DNA from: Voacanga thouarsii
Taxonomy: Eukaryota; Streptophyta; Magnoliopsida; Gentianales; Apocynaceae
Assembly: GCA_026120185.1 (NCBI GenBank)
Contig: JANUWF010001938.1
Span: forward strand, 744,001-808,000
Length of the DNA: 64,000 bases
Direction: 5' to 3'
Under the pieces are notes generated by a model, which did no database searches, was not told the origin of the DNA, and worked only from the letters and a program-made list of their open reading frames with translations. Position 1 is the stretch's first letter, and each line of letters opens with the position of its first letter. Below are positions 22,191-31,470 of the stretch, piece after piece. The position numbers and the translations under genes are program-made.

Positions 22191-23719
22191 GACAATCTCC
22201 CTTCTCCTATATTATTGTTTAATTTCTACCCAAAACACTTAAAACCTGCTTCTTCACACTCCAAATTCGGAGCATTCTCCACGAATTGCAGAATTCAAGA
22301 AATTCAACTAGGGGAGACTAAGGTTGAATCATCAAAGCATATCAGAGGCCTTAGTCATCACTCAACACCAGTCTCCAAAATAAGTAAATATCATTCTTTT
22401 TTTAAACTCTTACATCATTTTTGATTTTGAGAACGGTAGTAGCAGGTGATATTTTGTGATGGAGAATGGAAGAATATATTACATTGGTTTGTTTTCGTAC
22501 AGGGATGGGATAAAAATTGTAATGTGGAGATATATTTGGTATAATAAGTAGTTCAACGTGATATGTGAGATGTTTATGTGCTTAGCAGTGAATTTGCTAT
22601 GTGGTATGCGATGTGTATTACAAGCAGTGAATTGCTTAAATGTTAACTACTATGTTCACTATTAATAGTATTTACTAGTATGACAATTATTAGTTCTTAT
22701 TACTTGTTGACTATTAAAACTGCTATTCCATAATATTAATACTTTTATTCATATGTTTATCTAATATTATTATTGACTGTTTATTGGAATTGCTATTTAT
22801 TAAATATTAGGGGGGCAAAAAATTATTTTCAATAGTATATTAGCATTACTACTAATATTATATTAGGGGGGAAAAAATATTTCCAATATTATATTAGCAT
22901 TACTACTAATATTTTTTATAACATTATTTTTTAATATAAAATTGTTTGATAATAATTACTATTTAACGTTTAGTAGTATACTGCACGTCAATAATTAGTA
23001 CTTACTATTTTTTAATGATAAGTTGGCTACCAACAAATACCAATTGCATCTTTTTTTCTTTTTTTTTTTTAACTTATATGAATGGATCCCCGTGAGTGAT
23101 GGGTGATCATTCCCCATGGGTAATGGGTGATCATTCCCCATGGGTAATGGGTGATTACCCTTACATTAGTCATATTGAATAATTGTTTTAACATTTAATA
23201 TTTTTTTTTCCAATGTTGTTGATTTTGTGGTGGTTTGGTGCCTAGAAACGTCCAGTATATAGGGAAAACTCAGCCGAAATTCCTAATGAATTTTGCACTG
23301 GTGGTTGTGTTTATGGTTGTTGGTTTAACATTAATTTTGATTGTTAGTTGGTGGCTGAGTTGGTTGATACTTCATGGTTTAAATCTAGTTGCTTATTGAG
23401 GTATTGTAAGAGAAGTTAATAATTTTAATTCTATGCTAAGTATATTGGGTGTCTATATAAATATGATTGGGAAACCGATTAGTGTTTTGCGACGATGGTT
23501 CACCATCACAAGCCCACGTATGATGCACGATAAAGAAGTATATATAAATTACTAAAAAAGTATTTCATGAAACATGTAATTGACTATTCATGTATTTATA
23601 ATTGTTGTTTATAGTAACATGAAGATGATTACCCTTAAGCTTTCCTAAACCTTTTATTGCGTACATGCATAAACTCACAGTTAAACCTCTTTGTCGCATA
23701 ATATATGTTGAATATATAG
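22191..23719. other. Presumed leader/intron of CACTA transposase
   Basis: No protein motif is seen. 22250-22390 has balanced base composition and could be a leader exon ending near 22380 (AAAATAAGTAAATA). The rest is AT-rich with repeats such as ATTAGGGGGGCAAAAAATTA / ATTAGGGGGGAAAAAATATT near 22808 and 22863. The GGGTGATCA repeat module is listed separately. Confidence 0.4.
23082..23162. repeat. GGGTGATCA module 1 (upstream of tnpD-like gene)
   Basis: About three units of ATGGGTGATCATTCCCC, opened by GGATCCCCGTGAGTGATG and closed by ATGGGTGATTACCCTTA. Each unit carries the palindrome TGATCA between GGG and CCC, so units are near-palindromic. A second, four-unit copy lies at 27841-27945. This one ends about 560 bp before the ATG of the tnpD-like gene. 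Confidence 0.75.
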
Positions 23720-26700
23720 ATGGAAGATCACAGTTGGATGTATATAAGGCGGTTGCCCGGTAAAGGGTTTACTACTGAATTTGAGCAGGGGGTGCAGGGA
23801 TTTATTGCATTCGCTTTATCGAATTCTACGTCTGGTAAAATCAGATGTCTTTGCACAAAATGCAAGAACATGAAATTTGACTCTCCGAACCAAGTTGAGA
23901 TCCATTTGTATAGATATGGATTTGTTAGCAATTACCATCGGTGGATTTGTCACGGTGAACCTTACTATGTAAATCAAAGCATGGCAACCTCAACATCTAG
24001 TACAGCTTAAGCTGATTCAGGTTCTAGAAGTCCGTATCTGGAAATGATCATTGATGCGGCGGGCCCTAATTTTAATTTGGAAAGACCGTCGAATGAGCAA
24101 GTTGAAGAACCTCCTAACGCGGAAGCGCAGAAGTTTTATGATATGCTGGGGGCAGTAGACACTCCCATATGGGAAGGGTGTACTAACCGCTCGGTGCTTT
24201 CGTTAGTTTCAAGGCTATTAAATGTTAAGTCTGAAAATAACGTATCTAATAAAGCTTTTAACCAAGTTGTGCAGCTTATGAAAGAGGTGGTCCCAAGTAG
24301 CAACAAGATACCTGATGACTTTTATCAAATGAAGAAGTTAGTATCTAGGTTGGGGTTGCCTGTTCAAAAGATAGATGTATGTAGTAATGGATGCATGCTT
24401 TATTGGAAGGATGATATCAATTTGAAAGAATGCAAATTTTGTAGACATGCTCGGCACGTGCCTAGAAAATGCCGAAAAAAAAGAAGGGTTAAGCTCGAGA
24501 TCCCTATGAAAAAAATGTACTACTTTCCGATTACACCAAGGCTGCAGAAGTTGTATGCATCTAAAACTACAGCTGAACATATGAGTTGGCATGCAGAGGC
24601 TAAGGTCGAAGATGGAAACATGAGCCATCCGAGAGATGGTGAAGCTTGGCAGCACTTTGACCGGATTCATCCAGATTTTGCAAAGGAAGTTCGGAATGTA
24701 AGATTGGGACTTTATACTGATGGATTCTCGCCGTTTGGCATGTCAGGAAAGCAGTATTCATGTTGGCCAGTTATTGTCACTCCTTATAACCTTCCACCAT
24801 GGTTATACATGAAAGATCCTGTGATGTTTTTAACAATCATTGTACCGGGACCAAAGAATCCGAAACATAAAATTGATGTTTATTTTCAACCATTAATAGA
24901 AGAATTGAATCATTTGTGGACTAAAGGTGTTGCTACATATGACATAGCAAAGAAACAAAACTTCCAGATGCGTGTTGCACTAATGTGGACTATTAACGAC
25001 TTTCCTGCCTATGGAATGATGAGTGGATGGAGCACAGCTGGAAGATTAGCGTGTCCATATTGTATGGAGAGGTCAAAGTCTTTTTATCTACAACATGGTG
25101 GTAAACACTCATGGTTTGACTGCCACCGTCGCTTCTTACCCATGGATCACACATTTCGACGGGATACAACATCATTTAAGAGAGATAAGGGCTCTGATAT
25201 GTTCCAACCTATTCTACGTCCCACTGGGGATGACTTGTGGAGCAGTGTTTGTCAGTATTCGAAAATAACAGAGTTGGGAAGAGAATTTGGGAGATCGGAA
25301 GGTAGATATGTGAGTCATAATTGGGCTAAACGGAGTATTTTTTGGGATTTGCCTATTGGCGAACGCACTTGGTTCATCATAATGTTGACGTAATGCATAA
25401 TGAAAAGAACGTGTTCGATAATGTCTTCAATACAGTTATGGATGTGAAGGGCAAGACTAAAGACAATCTGAAGGCCCGTCGTGACGTTAAAGTATATTGT
25501 AATAGGCCAGAACTACATGTGTGTTACGTCGGAGAAGGAAGGATAGCAATACCTAAGGCATGTTACACGTTGACGGTAGAACAAAAGAAAATGTTGCTTG
25601 AGTAGTTGAAAGGATTAACTCTTCTAGATGGATACGCATCGAATCTTTGTAGATATGTTGATTTTAATGAACTGAAGCTGTCCGGCATGAAAAGCCATGA
25701 TTGTCATATCTTCATGGAAAGATTACTTCCGATTGCCCTTAGAGAATTCCTTCCAGTTAATGTTTGGGGAACTTTGACAGAATTAAGTCTATTTTTTCGA
25801 GACATTTGTGCTCTTAAATTGTTTGTATCTCATATGATGAAGTTGGAGCAAGAGATACCGGTTTTTCTATGTAAGCTAGAGAAGATTTTTCCTCCAGGTT
25901 TTTTCGATGTTATGGAACATCTCTTGGTTCATTTGCCTTACGAAGCAAGGGTTTGTGGTCCTGTACAATATAGATGGATGTATCCTTTTGAGAGGTAGTT
26001 GTCATTATCAAAATTTTGCTATAGCTAGCTGTAGTCATTGCATAATACTTATTATCATACTTTGAATTATGCCAGGTTTTTGTTTCGTTTAAAGTTAAAG
26101 GTAAAAAACAAGGCACGAGTAGAAGGGTCAATTTGCAATGCCTATTTTGTTGAGAAAACATCTATATTCTTCTCCTATTATTTTGAGGCACATGTGCGGA
26201 CAAAACATGTATCCATGGCTCGCAACGATGAAGGTGTGGTCGGGCGTGAAGTAGATGAAGCTTCATTGTCAATATGCAATATTTATGGGAAGATCTTAGG
26301 AAAGATTCAAACTCGATTCCTCTCTCAAGAAGAATACAAAGTGGCAAGAAATTATATATTACTTAACTGTGAAGAGGTCCAATCATATATTAGGTGAGAT
26401 GCTTGCCCCTCTGGTTGATATTAGAAATAAGATCCATTGCTAATTGTGACATTTTCTTCTTTACAGTGAGTTCGCATCTCGTTTACAATCTTCAATCCCA
26501 AACATTTCGGAATTGGATGTAGAAAGAAGGATAGAGAATGAGTTCGCAGTATGGTTTACAGATTATGTATGATCTTCTTTAATTAGTTAAATTTCTTTAC
26601 ACGTGAACATATGTTGTTAGTTAATGTATGCCCACCTGAACATTTCATATGCTTTATAGGTGAACGATCCACAAAACCATGTGTCAAATATATGTTTGAA

Positions 26701-27409
26701 GAATCTTGCTTGGGGACCTTCGAGAAAAGTAAAAGCATATACTGGGTACATTATTAATGGCTATAGATTTCACACCCACGAACATGCCGAAGGAAAGAAA
26801 ACAGTGAATTCTGGAGTTTGTGTTAAGGGGGGTGAAAAGGACTTAGTAGTGAGTGATTATTATGGGGTTCTTAAAGAGATTATTGAAGTAGAGTTTCCTG
26901 GTAATCCATCATAAACAGTTGTCCTTTTTAAATGTGATTGGTTTGATCAAACAGCAAATTACGGTGTTAGAATACATAAGGAGTATAAGATTGTTGATAT
27001 TAATTGCAAAAGGAGCTATCCAAAATATGATCCATTTGTATTAGCTCAACAGGCATCTCAGGTGTACTATACCTCATATCCAGGATGCAAAAGACCAAGA
27101 TCCGACTGGTTAGCTGTGTGTAAAGTAAAAGCTCGACATGTGATTGATGCACCTGTGATTGATAAAGCTTACCAAGAAGAGGTGGATATTCACAATGCAA
27201 TGAGAATTTCCTTAGTTGTTGATCTTGGTCCCTTAGCTCATGAAACGGGCACAAGTGATTTGTTAGATGTTCAAGAAGAAGGATTACTTAGGGATACAAA
27301 TGAACTCGAAGATGAGGATGAAGACGAAGACGAAGGTAACTGGAATACAGATAGCACAACAAAGATGGAAGAAGAAGAATATATATCAGAGGATGACTCG
27401 AGTGATTAA
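23720..27409 (+). pseudogene. tnpD-like CACTA transposase, multiply interrupted
   Basis: The first part (23720-24010) is the Transpos_assoc-type N-terminus (WMYIRRLPGKGF, CLCTKCKN, HRWICHGEP). From 24044 comes the tnp2/Transposase_21 core (RLGLYTDGFSPFG, SWPVIVTPYNLPPW, KKQNFQMRVALMWT, SGWSTAGRLACPYC, HHNVDVMH), then a DUF4218-like part (FPPGFFDVMEHLLVHL, to 25995). After a GT-AG intron come exons at about 26075-26395, 26467-26562 and 26660-27409, the last with a DUF4216-like part (VVLFKCDWFD) and an acidic tail. Breaks: in-frame TAA at 24008-24010, a one-base frameshift near 25353, TAG at 25603-25605, and TAA at 26912-26914. Its expected role is cleavage at the CACTA ends; this copy cannot make full-length protein. 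Confidence 0.9.
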
Positions 27410-27563
27410 AGTACATTTCTAATACATTTGTGATGTAAAGTTTAAATAATTCATGATGGTTGCTTATATGGTTGATCAACAATTTATGTTAAAATTTCAA
27501 GTTTTACTAATTTATTGGATGATTAATTATTATACCATTTTTTGTATTTTTATTAGCTTAAAT

Positions 27564-27829
27564 ATAGTTAAGTACGAGTCAATGCTAATTATTTTCTTTT
27601 CCACAGGTGTTCTTTGCATTTCCATAGGTATGCTTCCTTTTTTTTAAAAAAACATACAGTTAAGTGTTAGGGGAGACTCTAACTATTTTCTTTTTCATAG
27701 GTGTTCTTTGCCTTTACGCAGGTATACCTTTTTTTTTTAAAAAAAAAAATACAGTTAAGCATGAGTCAATGCTAACTATTTTCAGCTCAACAGGTGTTCT
27801 TTGATTTTTCAAAGGTATATTTTTTTGTC
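27564..27829. repeat. Three ~90-bp tandem units with mini-exon-like cores
   Basis: Each unit reads ACAGTTAAG-type start, AATGCTAA(C/T)TATTTTC, then (C/T)AGGTGTTCTTTG, 8-10 bases, (C/A)(A/C)AG or ATAG followed by GTAT, then a T/A tract. Cores start near 27606, 27703 and 27793. Each core is thus flanked by acceptor-like and donor-like dinucleotides. The array sits in the spacer between the tnpD-like and tnpA-like genes. Confidence 0.65.
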
Positions 27830-27840
27830 TAATATATGGA

Positions 27841-27945
27841 CTGGATCCCCGTGAGTGATGGGTGATCACTCCCTGTGGATGATGGGTGATCATTCCCCGT
27901 GAGTGATGGGTGATCACTCCTCATGAGTAATGGGTGATTACCCTT
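27841..27945. repeat. GGGTGATCA module 2 (upstream of tnpA-like gene)
   Basis: About four units of GATGGGTGATCA(T/C)TCC(C)C, with the same opening (GGATCCCCGTGAGTGATG) and closing (ATGGGTGATTACCCTTA) as module 1. It ends about 525 bp before the first recognisable exon of the tnpA-like gene, nearly the same spacing as module 1 to tnpD. The minus-strand frame through it (ITHH repeats) is an artefact. Confidence 0.75.
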
Positions 27946-28470
27946 AAGTTAATTGATGTTGTTGACATTGACTTTTTATTATAGATGTCTTTTTTATTAA
28001 GATATAAAACATGTATAAAAGCTGTATAAAAGAACACACATTTCGTTATCTGATGGCTTTGATCCATTGACAAAGGAAGAATCATACACTCGCCCTTCAA
28101 AATGCTTGGAAAAGGTTACAGACTTATGTGCAAGAATGAAGCCATTTTGAAAGAAAATAAAAATAACAAACCTTTTCTTTCTCAAGTTGTATAAATGGCC
28201 AAGTTTCTACATATTCCAGTTTATCTATTGGTAGTTAATTTTTTTGTTATGGAGAATGTGTTCAATGGATACAGGTTTTGTTGTAAATATTTTGTGTGTT
28301 TGATGTGTTGATGATACTTGGAATATGTTTGAATGTGGCATTAATGCCTGGAAAATGACCATTTTATAGAGGAGACTCTGTCAAATTTTTTTATAAATTT
28401 GCGTTTATAACTTGTTCTACATATATATTACAAATATGTTTGAAATTTAATTAAATTTATTTCAAAATTA
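27946..28470. other. Spacer before tnpA-like gene
   Basis: AT-rich with no recognised exon or motif. The region around 28010-28190 is slightly more complex and could be a leader of the tnpA-like transcript, but I see no supporting motif. Confidence 0.4.
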
Positions 28471-30212
28471 GGCTGTCTGGCGATGGACAGTCTTCTGGAG
28501 GTGCTGGAACAGACCAACATATCCATCCTCCTGACACCACATCACCATCACACGCACGGCGCCTCTCCATACCACGATCGATTTCTGGTTCACATTCACA
28601 ATCAAGAGGTGCTTCTCCAACAGATGCTCCTACTTCTGCATCACACCATATTGGATCACAGGCCACAGACGGCCGACCTATGATTATTCCTCGAGGAGAA
28701 GGGTGTGTAATTCATAATTATTGATTGATTTCCAATTCAGCATATCTTATTTAATAATCGTATTACTTTCCTTTTTGGTTATACAAAATAGGTTTGCTGG
28801 TTCAGATAAATGTGTGAGAGAGATTCAAGGCATATTCAAGAAACAATTCAATGGTTCGTACGCTACATACTCACATGTCCCGATACACGTTTGGGACATG
28901 TGGTTCGAGAAGTGGGGAGTATGTTTCTTTTATTTTCTTATAATTTTAATCTCATGTATATGTTATTGAAGCTTATATACTCAGGTGTTATTCATTGTAT
29001 TTGCAAATAAATTTACTTTAAACTGTTAATTTAAACTTTAACGGCGATGGTTTACTATATTTGCAGAAGTTATTTCGTTGGGCTCCCGAGCATGGTCCCC
29101 AGATACGGAAAAATTGGGAAAGAAAGTGTGCAAAAAGGTTTTCTGATACTTTGTCGAAGACCCGAAAGAGCACGCCTGCTAATTCATGTCCAAATTGGAT
29201 TGATCCAACTCATTGGTCGGAGATGAACAAACATTGGTTGGATCCCAAATATCAACGAATCGTGTAGTCCGCAAGGCAAAATCGGTCTCGTACCGGTGTC
29301 ACTCACACAGGAGGTTCCATCTCTTTCATTGAGCACGAGGAACGCATGGTAAATTCAATTTTATTAACTTTTGCATATTTCAAAATTGTCAGAATCATGC
29401 ACTCGCATTCGAAATAATATTCTTTTCTATTAATTAAACTACAGAGGATACATGAAGGGGACACATTTAGCTATCTGGACATGTTCAAAAAACTACATAT
29501 GTTCCAAAACGGAGAAAGACAGGGTCAGTTTGTGGGCGAGCGTCCGCAGAAGATATTGGTAAAAATAATTTATTCTTATATTACTTATTGTAATAGGTCT
29601 TCTTTTAATTTTTATAAACTCACGTTATTTCAGGAGACGACAAATGTCACCAAGGAGCGCTACTCTCAAATGGAGTCTAGCGAGTCCGTCGACTCTGTTG
29701 CTATGCCAAATGACAAGGCCATTATCATTGAGGCAGCTGGCGGATTCAACAGGGGTCGTGTCTACGGGTTGGGATCAGAGGCTACTCGCATTAGGGAGCA
29801 GATGCATGCGTCTCATTTATTAGGATCATCTTCATCCACTCCTATTGATGTTGACCAGATAGTTGAGACTAGGGTTCAGCAGAGGATTCAAGAGGTTGAG
29901 GATCGATGGAGGCATCGAGAGAGGAGTCGAGAGGACAAGTACAAGCGCCGTGAGAATAGGATTAAGAAGAATTTTGAACATAAAGTTGCGGGAATCACTT
30001 CTTGGATGACAGTTATGTCCGAGAAGATGTGGATTTTTATTCCACAACTGTCTTTGGTATTTGAGGACGAGGACATGGATGAGGATGAGAACGAGGACGA
30101 GGACGATGATTTATTTGTTTCCCCACCTGATCATCACCCCGGTCCTAGTACTAGGTTTGATGGTCCTCCCGCTCCTCCTTCAGCTACTTCTCCAAATCCT
30201 TTAGCTACATGA
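28471..30212 (+). pseudogene. tnpA-like (Ptta/En/Spm, Transposase_24) gene with stop
   Basis: Exons in one consistent reading: about 28471-28705 (Ser/His-rich, ending GRPMIIPRGEG), 28791-28917 (FAGSDKCVREIQGIFKKQF, HVPIHVWDMWFEKWG), about 29067-29348 (LFRWAPEHGPQIRKNWERKC, WIDPTHWSEMNKHW), about 29446-29559 (GDTFSYLDMFKKLH) and 29633-30212 (AAGGFNRGRVYGLGSEA, a basic coiled-coil-like stretch, an acidic run, a Pro-rich tail). This layout fits plant Ptta/En/Spm proteins, relatives of maize TNPA, which bind subterminal repeats and aid transposition. An in-frame TAG at 29265-29267 interrupts exon 3. The other exons look open, and downstream ATGs could give the C-terminal part. Confidence 0.85.
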
Positions 30213-30384
30213 TTGTATTTTGAACATTATTTATCTATTATGATACTTATGTGTATACACATATTTGGATTATTGTAGTTTTACTTTATGATTTGGCATG
30301 CAATTTATTATTGGTTTCGAAATTTTATTTGTTTTATTAGTTTCACATTACAGATTTGATATTTATGAGAAAAATTGTTTAAAT
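30213..30384. other. tnpA-like 3' flank
   Basis: A short AT-rich stretch between the tnpA-like stop and the right subterminal repeats. It likely holds the transcript end; no clear polyadenylation element stands out. Confidence 0.4.
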
Positions 30385-31110
30385 ATTTGTCACAGGTTTT
30401 CTAAAATTAATTTAGACAAATATTTGTCACAAGTTGCTACGGATTTGCGACGGATTTTTTTTAATTTTTTTTTGAAATTACAATTAATCCGTAGCAAATT
30501 GCTACGGATTTTCGTAGAAATTTGCTACGGATTTTTTAATTTTTTTGAAATTGTAATTTTTTCGTAGCAAATCCGTAGCAACTTGCTACAGATTTTTTTT
30601 TAATTCTTGAAATTCATATTTTTCCGTAGCAAATCCGTAGCAAATTGCTACGGATTTGCTACGGATTTTTTAATTTTTTTGAAATTGTAATTTTTCTGTA
30701 GCAAATTGCTACGAATTTTTTTAATTCTTGAAATTCATATTTTTCCGTAGCAATTTGCTACGGATTTGAGACGGATTTTTTTTTTTAATTCTTGAAATTT
30801 ATATTTTTCCGTAGCAAATCCGTAGCAATTTGCTACGGATTTTTTAATTTTTTTTGAAATTACAATTATTTCGTAGAAAATTACTACGGATTTGCGACGG
30901 ATTTTTTTCCAATTATTCCGTCGCAAATCCATAGCAAAATATAATTTGGTTGACCAGAGATTTGGCCGTCGCAAATGTGTCGCTATTTGCGACGGAATAA
31001 GTTTTCCGTCGCAAATAGCGACGCTTTTATTTGCGACGGCCTAATCCATCACAACACTTGATTTGCGACGGATTTGCTACGGATTTGGCCGTCGCAAATA
31101 GTGTTTTTTT
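30385..31110. repeat. Right subterminal repeat region of CACTA element
   Basis: It is dominated by GCTACGGATTT/AAATCCGTAGC words in alternating orientation, separated by T-rich spacers (TTTTTTGAAATT). The last 200 bp switch to GCGACGG/CCGTCGC words. Many adjacent pairs form small palindromes, for example CCGTAGCAAATTGCTACGG. The composition differs from the left side, where GCGACGG and GCTACGG are mixed. Confidence 0.85.
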
Positions 31111-31470
31111 TTTGTAGTGATATTTGGGTTCATATTCTTTCTTACTTGAAGTTCTTCAATTATGATTTATGAACGTATCAAACTGAGGAGCAGAGAGTAG
31201 TCTGAAAGATTTGGGCTTCCAACAATGTCCTTGGAGTTTCTTGATATGAATCCGAATCATAAGTAGAATATGTTGTTCGATAGTTCAAAGTTTATTAGCA
31301 AAAAAACAAAAAAGGAATTGTAAAACAGTTTACAGAACCGTTCCATAAATTGGAACTAATCTTAAGTTTTGACCATGGCGAAATATCAAATAGCAGAATT
31401 CGTACAATGGCATAAATGAGTGGTAAGAACACCCTACTTTCCCCAAAGCTCACCCATGGCTAACAACACT

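Larger units (their letters stand above)
20061..31119 (+). mobile_element. CACTA (En/Spm) DNA transposon, 11.06 kb
   Basis: The left end reads CACTACAAGAAAG at 20061. The right end, on the complement from 31119, reads CACTACAAAAAAA. Both ends carry dense subterminal copies of GCGACGG and GCTACGG, as expected for binding sites of a CACTA subterminal-repeat protein. The inside holds a tnpD-like transposase (23720-27409) and a tnpA-like gene (28471-30212), both on the plus strand and in the usual En/Spm order. All coding parts are broken, so this copy needs help to move. The usual 3-bp target duplication is not evident: the flanks are TGT and ATA. Confidence 0.92.

Noticed and set aside
21682..22424. 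Overlapping Pro/Ser-rich (+) and Gly/Arg-rich (-) frames of 80-170 codons
   Set aside because: All come from the C-rich tract, where stops are rare by composition. They overlap on both strands and match no family.
27714..27917. Minus-strand protein with ITHH repeats
   Set aside because: It is the translation of the GGGTGATCA repeat module; no start context or family supports it.
20058..31122. A 3-bp target duplication for the CACTA element
   Set aside because: The flanking triplets are TGT and ATA, and shifting the ends by a base does not give a match, so none is claimed.
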